Origin: Micropterix aruncella
Taxonomy: Eukaryota; Arthropoda; Insecta; Lepidoptera; Micropterigidae
NCBI GenBank assembly: GCA_944548615.1
Contig: OX155978.1
Span: 8,548,519-8,612,518, forward strand
DNA: 64,000 nt
Direction: 5' to 3'
Position 1 is the stretch's first letter. Every line of letters starts with the position of its first letter. This document shows, one piece after another, positions 32,562 through 42,829 of the stretch. Under the pieces are notes generated by a model. It was not told the DNA's origin and did no database searches. It was given only the letters and a program-made list of their open reading frames with translations. Both the position numbers and the translations under genes were made by a program.

Positions 32562-34200
32562 ATTGGCCCTTGAGGCCTTATCGCTAAATAGGAACAATCT
32601 ACGCATACTGGTGAGGGGGCTCACGGGGCATTGTGGCCTGAACCAACACATGTTCAACCTCAAGCTCCGAGACACAAAAATGTGCAGGTTCTGCCAAGGA
32701 GCAGAGGAAACTCCCCAGCACCTCATAATAAATAAATACAAACGGAGCTGCCATGGAATTCACCGACCGGAGTCGGGCCCATCATAATACTATTTTTTTT
32801 ACACTTCTGGGGGGTGAGCAGTGGATTCCGGACTTACGAACCGGCTGTGGTAGGTTTAGGACAGCTGTCTTGCCACATGTGAGCGTTCACCTTGCCACCC
32901 ATTCACTCCCCCTTCGAAGCCATAGAATTTGAGATGCGCAAATCGCAGTTTTAGATAATTTTTCTAAGAAAGAGTTGATTATTTTTCTGGAAAGGCCAAG
33001 ATCTTTAAAGAGGTGAAATAGAGATTTAGCTGGCAGGCCACGAGCGCCAACTTCCACCGCGTGAAGGTGAACAGTGAAGCCGTTCCGGGTTACGGCATTT
33101 GCAAGATCATGGTATTTATTTAATTTGTACTCGTGGTCTTTTGGGATATTTGATTCCCATGGAACAGTTAATTCTACGATAAGAGCCACCTTCCGAGATA
33201 GAGAGTAAAGAGTTATATCTGGACGGAGGGCTGTGCATCCGAGACTTTCAGGGAATTTATACTGCTTAGAGACCGAATCAACCTCCAGAATCCAATCTGT
33301 AGCTTTCTCGATTATTGAGAAAGGTTTTGTAGTTAAATGTTTTTTGCCTTTAGAGCCATCCCGCACAAACTGTATTGGGGGTTTGGAGGATACTGTCAAA
33401 CCCTTGTTGGCACGAGCCACTGAGAGACTAATTACCTCGCGAATAACAGCGAGAACTTTGTCATGGCGGTAAGTGTACCGTCCTTGATCTAAGGCCACCT
33501 TGCAGCCAGCTAGAATGTGTCTAGCTGTGCAAGGGGTATTGCTACAGAGGGGACAAGAACTATCCTCGGCAAAGCTCCAACGAGCGAGGTTACTGGGGTC
33601 TGGAAGTGTATGCTGAAAGGCATTCAAATAAAATTTCAGCATCTCTGGCGTCCAGTCATAGAGCATTACCTTCCAGTGCATTGGAGGCGGAATGCAAAAG
33701 TCCCCAATTGTTGTCCAATCATTCTGGCATTGAAGGCCAATAGCATGAGCCATACTCTTGCTGTCGTAATCTCCCCGCAAAAGAGACTTCTTCAAGTCCA
33801 CGTCGCTCGTGGTTGTACTGCCATACCCCAGACCAGTGCCATTCTGGCTGATTCCAGTAAGGAACTTTTTGTGGAAGTCTACGCGGGCTTGTAGATCATT
33901 TGAATCACTACGGCCACTTATTACGTGCTTCGATATTGCCGGATCTTTGGAATTGCAGAGAATCGAATTTTTGGTTATTCTGGAGTGTGGCCCGCTGATG
34001 CGTAAAAGATACACCCACTTGGGTGGTCATTATCTCCAACCTGAGGAGGTAAAACAATCTGGCGCCAAAAGCCTGCTGCGGTTCTTAAATGCCACGAGGC
34101 TTAGCGCAGAACTATAGTAGGTGGCGAACACAATAGATTAGCAATGGTCGCAGTGTTACAAGGCTCATAAAGACCTTAGAAAAGCCCCACTCAACAAATA
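32562..34200 (+). pseudogene. RNase H-type LINE C-terminus, split by a minus-strand LINE
   Basis: The first part (32562-32735) reads LSLNRNNLRILVRGLTGHCG, LNQHMFNLKLRDTKMCRFCQ and AEETPQHLI, the end of the RNase H domain plus a zinc-knuckle-like motif. The second part (about 34006-34117) reads YTHLGGHYLQPEEVKQSGAK and SLLRFLNATRLSAEL, stop. Together they match the expected C-terminus of one R1/I-type LINE with a few codons lost, interrupted by the insertion 32740-34005. Confidence 0.75.
32740..34011 (-). pseudogene. R2-group LINE C-terminus: zinc knuckle plus restriction-like endonuclease
   Basis: An uninterrupted frame of about 375 codons (32887-34011) ends in WLRRGSEWVAR. It contains a CCHC knuckle CPLCSNTPCTARHILAGC (C-x2-C-x8-H-x4-C), GRYTYRHDKVLAVI, and a PD-(D/E)xK-like block: ALRPDITLYSLSRKVALIVE with following LTVPWESNI and EYKLNKYHDLANAV. 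This layout belongs to R2/NeSL/Hero-type LINEs, where the endonuclease lies after the RT. The RT itself is absent (5' truncation near 34005). The first residues before YLLRI may come from the host LINE. About 140 bp of 3' UTR reaches 32740. The coding part shows no stop, so the insertion may be recent. Confidence 0.85.
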
Positions 34201-34581
34201 AAAAAATGGTAATAAATGAATTAATAAATAAATAGATAATGAAAATGAGAAAAATAAAATATTATATTGGTTATGTAACACGTTATGAGAACAAAAATAA
34301 AAAACAAAATAAGTTATGTAAATGCAAAGATAAGAGGAGAATAAATAATTTTATAATTAACAGATTACTTAAATTAAATTTTAATACATTCATAATTAGA
34401 TTTTTAAATGTGTTTTGGGGGTGTGGCAAATATATCAACATCCATAAATATGGAGTACGGATGCCCATGCTCATCGTAAAAATGTAATGTCATCAAAACA
34501 GAACCAACATGTAAAATTTCAACTTCATAGGATAGGAAGTAGTGGTTCTAATTCAGCTTGCAATATTTGACCTAAACAAAC

Positions 34582-34904
34582 TAAAGGGCTCCCTAGACGA
34601 TCAAGCATGCTTGACAATCATCGCGTCGCGTGCTGGGAAGGGATCGTAAACCGCAGGAAAAATGCTAATATTTTTTTTTAATATTTACCAAAAATGCCTA
34701 ATTTTGTAGTTTATACCAGGGATTAACATTAATTAGACGTAATTGATTGATGAATGACTTGACTCCCTGGTATAAACCACAAAATTAGGCATTTTTGGTA
34801 AATATTTAAAAAAAATACTTGCATTTTTCCTTCGGTTTACGATCCCCTCCTAGCCCGCGACGCGATGCTTGTCAAGCATGCTTGATCGTCTAGGGAGCCC
34901 TTTA
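34582..34904. mobile_element. Palindromic MITE, copy 1 (complete)
   Basis: Arms of ~135 bp start TAAAGGGCTCCCTAGACGAT and end in the inverse, with shared inner boxes CAAGCATGCTTG (itself a palindrome), GGGATCGTAAACCGCAGG, AATGCCTAATTTTGTAG and TTATACCAGGGA. The loop (~35 bp, AATTAGACGTAATTGATTG) is unique. It is non-coding. Confidence 0.92.
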
Positions 34905-34913
34905 CATACTGGC

Positions 34914-35025
34914 AAACATTGCAAAGTAAATAAAAGGTTGTAAAATATGCGTAGGGCTCTCAAGACGATCTAGCATGCTTGTCAAGCATCGCGTCACGGG
35001 CTGGGAGGGGATCGTAAACATTTCT
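34914..35025 (+). repeat. Half copy of the palindromic MITE with duplicated flank
   Basis: CATTGCAAAGTAAATAAAAG, then GGTTGTAAAATATGCGTAGG and the first MITE arm (to GGGATCGTAAAC). The same flank plus arm recurs at 35413-35515, on the far side of the SINE. Confidence 0.8.
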
Positions 35026-35079
35026 CATACGTCATTACGTAAACATAGTAATTATACATTTTCTCCGAACTACTGATTA

Positions 35080-35137
35080 TAAAGATCTACAAGGCATAAG
35101 TGAGACCTATTCTTGAGTATGGCTATCAGCTCTACAC
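35080..35137 (+). pseudogene. Tiny LINE RT scrap
   Basis: The frame reads KIYKA, stop, VRPILEYGYQLYT, matching the Y-K-VRP-LEYG segment of LINE reverse transcriptases. The SINE starts right after it. Confidence 0.45.
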
Positions 35138-35415
35138 GGCCCGGTGGCATAGTGGTTAGGTCGCCTGATCTTACGTTGTAAGGTCCCGGGTTCGATTCCC
35201 TGCTGGGTCATTTTCCGTTGGGATCAAATTAACGGAATTGCATTTTCAATTCTGTCGATCGAATGCAATAACAAGACACACACTTACAGCCATGCTAGAC
35301 GCACACATACATATAACACGTCATAGTAGGGTTGGTTTTAAGAGATTGTCATATGACAATAGACCCGCCCATTGTGACATTTTCACAATAAAGAGTATAA
35401 ACAAACAAACAAACA
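35133..35415 (+). repeat. tRNA-derived SINE with LINE-like tail and (AAAC)n
   Basis: Box A region TGGCATAGTGGTTAGG (35145-35160) and box B GGTTCGATTCC (35190-35200) are intact. The body is shared with 5797-6285. The 3' part carries TTGTCATATGACAA (35346-35359) and AATAAAGAG, then (AAAC)n. This tail resembles the 3' UTR of the Jockey-like LINE at 31185-32075. Confidence 0.9.
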
Positions 35416-35450
35416 TTGCAAGGCAAATAAAAGGTTGTAAAAAATGCGTA

Positions 35451-36058
35451 GGGCTCTCTAGACGATCAAGCATGCTTGTCAAGCATCGCGTCGCGGGCTG
35501 GGAGAGGATCGTAAACCGCAGGAATTATGTAAATATTTTTTTTAATCTTCTTCTTCTCCGTCGTTCCCTCATTACTGTGGATCCTGGCCACTAGACAACA
35601 GTTTGCCTACGAGGCTCCTCCACTTCGACCTGTCTTCTGCATGGCGGATCGTAGATTGTATTGACCCTTTTGTAACTTCTTTGATGAGGTCGTTCCATCT
35701 GGCCGGTGATCTGCCTCTGCCTTTTCTTCCCTCCAATTGACCCCCGGAAAGCATTTTCTCCAGATTTGCTCGGTTTCTCCTGGCAACATGACCGAAGAAC
35801 TGCAGGACCCTTCTCATGCATACGGTGGAGAGCCTCTTTTTAAATATTTACCACAAATTCCTAATGTTGTAGTTTATACCAGGGAGTCACGTTAATTAGA
35901 CGTAATTGATTGATGAATGACTTGTCTCCCTGGTATAAAACTACAAAATTAGGCATTTTTAGTAAATATTTAAAAAATATTTGCCTTATTTCCTGCGGTT
36001 TACGATCTCTGCCCAGCCCGCGACGCAATGCTTGACAAGCATGCTTGATTGTCTAGAG
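35451..36058. mobile_element. Palindromic MITE, copy 3, interrupted by an RTE 3' end
   Basis: The left arm 35451-35546 (GGGCTCTCTAGACGATCAAG to TATTTTTTTTAAT) and the right part 35837-36058 form one MITE. The inserted RTE fragment occupies 35547-35836. An hAT element abuts the far end at 36059. Confidence 0.88.
35547..35836 (-). pseudogene. RTE LINE 3' fragment inside a palindromic MITE
   Basis: The minus strand reads MRRVLQFFGHVARRNRANLE, RGRSPARWNDLIKEVTKGSI and KWRSLVGKLLSSGQDPQ, stop, then the GAACGACGGAGAAGAAGAA tail. The flanking TTTTAA is a likely short target duplication. No stop interrupts it, but only the C-terminal 80 codons remain. Confidence 0.92.
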
Positions 36059-36160
36059 CAGAGGTACCCATACTTTCTTGACTCGTAGACCCCTTGCTGT
36101 TTTCCGTAGCCCCTGTCTCAATTTTCCTGAACTTACTAATGAAATAAATAAATAAACAAG
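36059..36160 (+). mobile_element. hAT MITE left end (fragment)
   Basis: It starts CAGAGGTACCCATACTTTCT at a GTCTAGAG target and matches 42133-42230 (GACTCGTAGACCCCTTGCTG, TTCCGTAGCCCC). It breaks off into AT-rich sequence near 36145. Confidence 0.8.
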
Positions 36161-36164
36161 CATT

Positions 36165-36480
36165 TAGCACGGTCCGTGGCGACACGTTTTTAGGACCGAA
36201 AAAGGCGGCGCGCTGTCGTGGCGCGGGCGGTCTCGCTGTCCGCGACAGTGATCGCTCTCGTTCCGATTACGGGCGGCGGGTGGTGAGTAATTGTTGTCGA
36301 GCGCTGGTAGCGTGGGCGTTAAAGAGGCGCTCCGCTGCCAGCGTCGCGCCATAAATAAGGCGGCCGCGCGATTTGTCTTCCCTGCCAACCGGTAGACGCT
36401 TGCTCGGACACGTCGGCCATTGTGTGTGGCCCGACGGCTCAACCACCAACAAACAACCGCTAAAATCGAGTCATTCAAAA
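36165..36480. other. GC-rich unassigned block
   Basis: CGCGCTGTCGTGGCGCGGGC, GATTACGGGCGGCGGGTGG and CATAAATAAGGCGGCCGCGC mark a GC-rich island unlike its neighbours. Frames of 131 and 61 codons are open on the minus strand, but no family was recognised. Confidence 0.35.
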
Positions 36481-36519
36481 GAAATTGACGCTTTTTCTTA
36501 TTATAAACATATAGTTGTC

Positions 36520-36600
36520 GACAACTGGGGCCCTTGCTGAGTTGGCCACGAAGACCCATTCTGTTCAGGGTTGGTCACACTCACGGGTCACACTCACGGG
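36520..36600 (-). mobile_element. ACGGG-family 3' end fragment (minus)
   Basis: GGGCCCTTGCTGAGTTGGCC, ACGAAGACCCATTCTGTTCA and GGGTTGGTCACACTCACGGG correspond to the last ~75 bp of the family. Confidence 0.8.
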
Positions 36601-37750
36601 ATTGCGATCAGACGTTACAACAAGCGAATTCCAACTAAAGGTTCACTCTAGCAACTGCCCTAAGCCACCCAACTGCGCCTGCCCGATCGTTCATAAAGAA
36701 GGCGAGATTAGGTATCTTGGTTTGACCATTGATTCCAAGTTAACCTGGAAGAACCAACTAAATGAACTTACATCACGCACTCGAAAGTTAGTATACGTCT
36801 TTCGTGAGCTACGTAATATTCTGGCAAAACCGACGTTAAAAATTATGTACATGGCGCTTTGCCAAAGCTTATGGATGCACGGCGTCATTGCTTGGGGGGC
36901 CTGTACGAAACAAGTACTTGACTGGTTAAAGCCCAGAAAATATTATTGAGGGTTACTTACAGAAAACATCCCCGCTATGAACTGTGCTGTTCAGCGAAGC
37001 AAGTGTTTTGGATATTCGTCAGCTGTTCGTGAAACAATGCCTAATACATTTTTACAAGACTTTAGAGAAACGTTCCCGAAGCCAGCAGCAAAGACCAACT
37101 AGAATGGCTGAAGGGACGAACTATGTAATTCCTCACGTACATACAACCTTTGCAAAAAGACAGTTGTATTTCATCGCCCCAATTTTTTTTAATACTTTAG
37201 AAGTCAGTAAAAAATGTTCAAAATGTACACCAATTTAAGATAAAAGTTAAAAAATGGCTCCTTTACGAAGTAGGTCGTACAAAGAGTGAAAAAGAATTGC
37301 TTCATACAATAATTCAAAATATGTGTGTATGTAGATGTATGTGTGTGTGTGTCATTATGTATGTATGTATGTATGTATGTATGTTTGTATGTATGTTTGT
37401 ATGTATGTATGTATGTATGTATGTTTGCATGTGTATATGTGTATATATGTATGTAACTAACCCTTTATCATATATATTTGTATTAATATGTGTACTATTT
37501 TATGCCATTATCTTAGTGTTAGTATTGAAAGTAGTCTATTAGTCAGTACCACTCAAACGTCAGTACTACTCAAAAACAAAGGCTATATATTTCGTATGCC
37601 CAGATACAGGCTGTTCGGTCTAGTTGGGCATTCGACTAGAATGATCGTATGGGTTGTGTTCATTTTCTTATTGCTTATATAAATAGTTAAAAAATATGTC
37701 TGTACGATCACACTGTTAACTCTCTACCAAGTTGTAACAAATAAATAAAT
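36600..37750 (+). pseudogene. Jockey/CR1-like LINE C-terminus with microsatellite-bearing 3' UTR
   Basis: The frame reads EIRYLGLTIDSKLTWKNQLN, YVFRELRNILAKPTLKIMYM, SLWMHGVIAWGACTKQVLD, then a shifted frame with SVLDIRQLFVKQCLIHFYKT and VIPHVHTTFAKRQLYFIAPI. The 3' UTR has (ATGT)n at 37330-37455, then the tail shared with 16300-16640, ending AACAAATAAATAAATAAT at 37737-37754. A frameshift near 36950 inactivates it. Confidence 0.88.
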
Positions 37751-37754
37751 AATA

Positions 37755-37905
37755 ACACCCATCCAGCGGCCTCCACGCATGAAGTGCGAGCCTGGGTAGG
37801 ACTCTGGCCTTATGGTTAGTTTCCCCTATGAATCAATCTTCTGGCGCTCCTGGACGGTCTGCGCTCCGTGCGGCATTGCCAATCGATTGCGCACTCTAAC
37901 ATCTT
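37755..37905 (-). mobile_element. ACGGG-family 3' fragment (minus)
   Basis: AACACCCATCCAGCGGCCTC, GAAGTGCGAGCCTGGGTAGG and TTCTGGCGCTCCTGGACGGT match the reversed 3' third of the family. It stops at the start of the next, plus-strand copy. Confidence 0.85.
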
Positions 37906-37911
37906 CTTGCT

Positions 37912-38552
37912 GTGTCAACTACAACGGGCGAGCCCGTCACCACAGGACGTTTTAACGATTTTTCGTTCTGTCGCCCTGCAGTGAGCGTAGAAGACTTTGG
38001 ACAATACAATCCAACGTCTAGCTACGTCACAACCCGCAAGAGACCAACGCCTTTACCGCGAGATAGCCAGTATGTTACCTGGCGGGCCGACACTCGCGCC
38101 CTTGCTTCCAATTGTGACCAGATTTCTCCGGTCTCTCGATTGGTTCCGAGTTCGAGGTCCCTTGCGCGGTCCTCTCCCTTACGAAGCGGTGAAACGGTGT
38201 GCGCCGAATCTATCGCGGACCAAGGCGTCCTTTGCCCGACTCTGAACCGGGATCGGATGGCCAATGGTCATTTCAAGAGCAGTCGCCGTAAGGTAGGCAA
38301 CCACCCCCGCTCTATAGGAAACAATACAGTTCCCAGACTCCCCGACACAGTCGATTGGCTTGCGCCGCTCGGTGCGCAGACCGTCCAGGAGCGCCAGAGG
38401 TTTGATTCCCAGGGGAGACTGGTTGACCCAGTGTCCTACCCAGGTTCGCACCCCATGCGTGGAGGCCATCGGATGGGTGTTGACCCGTGAGTGTGACCGA
38501 CCCTGAACACATGGGTCATCGTGGCCACCTCATCATGGGCCCATTAGCTCCC
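37912..38552 (+). mobile_element. ACGGG-family copy (plus), CATCGTGG subfamily
   Basis: From GTGTCAACTACAACGGGCGA to TCATCATGGGCCCATTAGCT. It is nearly identical to 50092-50755, apart from a deletion of about 20 bp after CCCCGAC (38345). Its frames are shared with other copies only because the copies are young. Confidence 0.92.
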
Positions 38553-39020
38553 CCCTCTGACTAACAGTCGGGGGAGTCTGGAAGCAGTACTGTTTCCTAT
38601 AGAGCGGGGGTGGTTGCGGACCTTACGGCGACTGCTCTTGAAACGACCATCGGCTATCCGATCCTGGGGTGAACAGCCGGGCAAAGGATGCCGTGGTCCG
38701 CGATAGATTCGGTATACACCGTTTCACCGATTCGTAAGGGAGAGGACCGCGCAAACGACCTCGAACTCGTAACCAATCGAAAGACTGAAGTAATCTGGTC
38801 GCATTTGGAAGTAGGGGCGTGAGTGTAAGCCCGCTGGGTAGCATTCCTGGCTATCTCTCGGTTAAGGCGTTGGCCTTACGGGCTTGTGGCGGAGCTTGAT
38901 GGTGGACTGTTTTGTCTAAGTCTTCTGCGCTCACTCCAGGGAGATAGAACGACTAATCGTTAAAACTTCCTGAGGTGACGGGCTCGCCCGTTGTGGTTGA
39001 CAACTCTAGTTGTCGACAAC
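38553..39020 (-). mobile_element. ACGGG-family copy (minus), 3'-truncated
   Basis: It begins with CTGACTAACAGTCGGGGGAG (internal) and ends with the reversed head TGACGGGCTCGCCCGTTGTG and TTGACAACTCTAGTTGTCGA. It abuts the preceding plus copy tail to tail. Confidence 0.88.
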
Positions 39021-39022
39021 TG

Positions 39023-39765
39023 GTTTCAATTGGTGAACGGTTTCGTGCAGCTTGGGCCACAAAATCCATTTTGGTCACGGATCGGTTCAACTCACGATTC
39101 AGCTCCTATTCAGAAGCCTCCTCGAGTGGAAGGCTACCCCGGGTAAGACTCCCGTGTCTCAGGCCTCAGAGCTGGTGGGCAGGTTTCTCCCGGCGGGATT
39201 GCATCCCGGCACCACTGGACGGTTTGCGCACCGCTCGGCGATGCCAATCGGTTGTGCATTCTGACTAATTGCTGAAGGGGTCTGGAGACTATAGAAATAA
39301 ACTGTTTCCTAAGCAGCGGGGTGGATGTTCACCTGTTGTCATGCCACTCTTGGAATGACCTTGGGCCACTCGATCCCGTGTAGCACTACGGGCAAAGACC
39401 GCCCAGGTCCGCGATAAATTCGAACTGAATTACCACTCTAATACAACAGGTATAGGTCGCGTAAGCGACTTGGACCCGTAACCAGTCGGGAGGACGGAGG
39501 TATCCTGAAGGTTAATTCCAGACGCAGATATCCTGCCAAAACAGGTAGTCAGGAGGTGAGGCTGCCCGCTGTCTACCTTCCCCGGTGCCTCGCCGTAAGG
39601 CGTTGGCCTCTGACGGGCAGTTGGCTGAGCTGGACGGTGGATTGTTTTGTCCTTAGTCTTCTGCGCTCACCTCACGGGAGACAGAACGATACATTTCGTT
39701 AAAACTTCCTGAGGTGACGGGTTCGCCCGTTATAGTTTACAACTCTAGTTGTCGACAACTAAGGA
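39023..39765 (-). mobile_element. ACGGG-family copy (minus), long subfamily
   Basis: It starts with GGTGAACGGTTTCGTGCAGC (the reversed 3' end), carries the long-subfamily marks GATTCAGCTCCTATTCAGAA, GAATTACCACTCTAATACAA and AGGACGGAGGTATCCTGAAG, and ends in the reversed head ACGGGTTCGCCCGTTATAG. GTTGTCGACAAC palindromes mark both borders. Confidence 0.9.
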
Positions 39766-40065
39766 CGAATCCGCCACCCCAGGAAGTACAACGATATAAT
39801 ATCATTCTTTTATTTCTTTATTTCTTAAGAAAACCTACAGTGTTGCTAACTATTTTACATATGTGATCGTAACAATAATGTGAGGCCGTTTACTTGTTTT
39901 CAAGGTTACACAATAAGTGTTACGCAATTTAATATAACTTTAATTAATTTAAGTTATCCAATCCGGTGGAGTAGGGATAGAAATGAAATGGTTTGCATAT
40001 TAGACATACATACATATACACGTACACACGCTTAAATACATATACCTACACATACACATTCTTAA

Positions 40066-40222
40066 ATACATGTACATATGTACCCTCAGTCTACCCTGGA
40101 CAACGGCGGCTGCAACGTCACCGAAACGTCGGGTGCAACAAATTTCACGCGGTAAATTCGTTTTCTATCCTATTTATAATGTCAAACAACCGCGATAGTC
40201 TTCGATTTTATACATGTACATA
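40066..40222 (+). mobile_element. Penelope-like fragment 3 with 13-bp target duplication
   Basis: ATACATGTACATA occurs at 40066-40078 and 40210-40222. The 131-bp insert is only the 3' end: GACAACGGCGGCTGCAACGT, CACCGAAACGTCGGGTGC and CGCGATAGTCTTCGATTTT. No inverted arm is present, unlike fragments 1 and 2. Confidence 0.85.
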
Positions 40223-40249
40223 CATATATAAATAAAAATATTAATATAA

Positions 40250-40970
40250 TCTATACTAATATTATAAAGAGGTAAAGTTTGTGAGGTGGTAGGAAGTAAT
40301 ATCTGGATCTACTGAACCGATTTTGAAAATTCTCTTACCAATTCAAAGCCACGTTATTTCGTGGTAAACGACTTTTTCGTGGTAGTCGGATTTTCAAAGT
40401 ATGTCGGAGAAAAAACGGTTAAACGAAAACGTTTCTAACTAACGCTGCCTTAGCGATGAGAGATATATGATTGAGTTTTAGAGAAAAGTTGTAGAGCTTG
40501 ATAATGCCTACAAAAAAGTCAGCGACAGCATATTATGTCTAATTTTTATATTTAAGTCACAGAAAGTAGTATTTTTATATTAAAAAAATAATTTAAATCG
40601 TTAGGTCATGTTTATTGGTCATATTATCAACAATTATGAATTCATATTAAAATAAGTAAATTTATCGTCTCAAGTGTTTAAAACAAAAGACTTTCCTTTT
40701 ACTGCATATAATTTCCCTTTTACTGCATAAATGGTTAAAGAGATAAGACACTCACTAATAAGACACTCACAAGAAGACACTCACAAATAACGGTAATATA
40801 GTCAAATTGGCATCCAAATACATACATACATTTGCAGTAAAAATATAGCCCTTCTTTAGGCAGTCAGGAAATAAATCATAGTAAGTACTCAGTATTAACC
40901 GAACCACACTTATAATTTCATCACAAGTAAAAAGTTTTACCGCCCAACGAAGTGAGCACGGGTCAGCTAT
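40250..40970 (+). mobile_element. Non-autonomous Helitron (plus)
   Basis: It starts TCTATACTAATATTATAAAG and ends CCCAACGAAGTGAGCACGGG followed by TCAGCTA. The interior matches 43442-44289 in reverse (GTTTTAAACAC..., GCAGTAAAAGGGAAA, GCGACAGCATA). It is non-coding. It lies just after Penelope-like fragment 3. Confidence 0.85.
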
Positions 40971-41283
40971 TACATACATAAATAAATAAATACATACATA
41001 AATAAGTCGTCAAATAATAATAATAATAGGTTCTATATAATTCTATTATATAAGCAGTACGATTAAATAAATTAATGTCTATATGATAGAACCTAGTATC
41101 ATATAAGGTCATAAGACGATACATAAGGGCATTGTGCATAATTATTATTTGCGCGTTGCTATTCGAATGTTCGAGGAGCTCTAATGGTTCGAGGTGGCAC
41201 GAAAAAGGACAAGTTTTCTACGAGGTATGGGCTGTCGACGCTATGATTCAGTATATGGGCTTTTAACCATGAGGTGAACGCAG

Positions 41284-41440
41284 AGACTTAGGGCTCTATT
41301 TCACCGGGACACCATGGTGGCGCAACCAGTCGCCGTCACCAACGAAATGTATACAGCTCTATGGAGGGTATCTCACCTGGTGTCCGCTTGGTCGCGCAAC
41401 TGTTTTGGCGGCGCGACCAGTGCGGACACGTACCTGCATA
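41284..41440. mobile_element. Harbinger-like terminal fragment (tentative)
   Basis: GGGCTCTATTTCACCGGGAC and a series of GGTGGCGCAACCAG, TGGTCGCGCAACTG and GGCGCGACCAGTGCGGACAC boxes look like subterminal repeats of a Harbinger-type element. It is cut by an ACGGG fragment at 41441. Confidence 0.4.
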
Positions 41441-41555
41441 TACTGTTTTTGTCCTAAGTCTTCTGCGCTCAGTTCATGGGAGATAGAACAATCATATTTC
41501 TTTTAAAACTTCCTGAGGTGACGGGTTCGCCCGTTGTAGTTGACAGCTCTAGTTG
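41441..41555 (-). mobile_element. ACGGG-family head fragment (minus)
   Basis: TACTGTTTTTGTCCTAAGTC, AAAACTTCCTGAGGTGACGG and GTTCGCCCGTTGTAGTTGAC are the reversed first ~110 bp of the family. Confidence 0.88.
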
Positions 41556-42124
41556 GCCCGTATTCGGTTTCTGGCAGGCTTGAACTAAGCTAGTTCTAAA
41601 GTTAGGAACTTAAGAACCTTCGCTATTTTGTTGGTAATCCGTTTCATAAAAATAAGGAACTGGTCCTAAATCTTTAAATTTTCCGTTTTGTCTATGCCGG
41701 CTCCAAAGCGGGATCTTAATTATGACAGCTCGGTCACTCGCTCCTGACCCGCCTGCATCGTCTCGTCACCGCACGCTGATTATGGCCACGTTTTTATTTG
41801 TTTTACAATACAAGACAATAACCAAGGCTAAAAATATACAAGACTATTTATCATAATCTACAAAAAATATTGATACAGGATTTTCAGGACAAAATATAGA
41901 TATTTAATAACGATTAGTTACGATAATCGGCGCTCATCGTCATGTTTAGAAGCCAATGCTGAGCAAACATCTTTGAAATCGCGACGAAACATCTTCGAAA
42001 TCACGAGAGAAACAAGAGCCACGCGGCTGTCAGGCGCAGACTGCTCGATTTAGACCGTTATTACTTAAGAACCCGAACAAAACGCATTCGCCATGACACT
42101 TGTAGATACGGAATACGAAAAAGG

Positions 42125-42828
42125 GTCTAGACCAGAGGTACCCAAACTTTCTTGACTCGTAGACCCCTTGCTGTTTTCCGTAGCCCCTGCCTGAATTTTC
42201 CTGAACTTACTAACATTAAAAGTTTCTTGACAGCTGGAACAGTACTGATCGCCTACATAGGGTTTTTGGTAATGTGGACAGTTGTAAAAAAATTAAAATA
42301 TTGACAATTTTTATTTGTCTATTCCTAAGCGTCCATAACCTTAAAGTACAAATCATCTGGGAAAGCCGCACATAAGTGAACATGTAGCACTATCTCGCTT
42401 GCTCATTCATGTGGCGCGTTTATCCTACTCGCTCGCACGGATACCCATTGAAGCGCAATTTTTTCACATATCTCATTCGCACCTTCCCTCGTTAGTCATG
42501 TGCGCTGGCCTCTTCAATCGACTAGTGATGCAATTTGAGTTGAGTGTTGATTTCATTCCGTGATACTTGTGACGCGCGCGTTTGTTTATTACTATTATTA
42601 TAATTTTAAAATGCTATGCTGTATACAAAATATGTTTAAGAAGTGATACGACATTAACGGACCGTCTGAATGCTTCTGGTGACCTGCCTAGATGGAGTCC
42701 ACTAACGTGGACCCCCATTTACATATCGTGCATCCTGATTTTTGTTTCTCGCTGACATGGACCCCCTGCGAATCGAAATCGACCCCTGGGGGTCCATATA
42801 GACCACTTTGGTAATCACTGGTCTAGAC
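42125..42828 (+). mobile_element. hAT-type MITE with perfect 8-bp target duplication
   Basis: GTCTAGAC occurs at 42125-42132 and 42821-42828. The 688-bp element starts CAGAGGTACCCAAACTTTCT and its right end, reversed, is CAGTGATTACCAAAGTGGTC, the usual CAGNGGTNCCCAAA hAT end. No transposase frame is present. The interior is AT-rich on the left and has TATGGACCCCCAGGGGTCG-like palindromic ends on the right. Confidence 0.92.
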
Positions 42829-42829
42829 G

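Noticed and set aside
34239..34487. Lys/Asn-rich 82-codon gene
   Set aside because: Low-complexity AT-rich sequence after a LINE end; open on both strands by composition.
35140..35210. A tRNA gene
   Set aside because: Box A and box B are present, but no cloverleaf closes, and the sequence continues into a SINE body and tail that recur at 5797.
37912..38490. A 192-codon gene in the ACGGG copy
   Set aside because: Similar frames in other copies exist only where copies are nearly identical; older copies break them in every frame, and no protein family was recognised.
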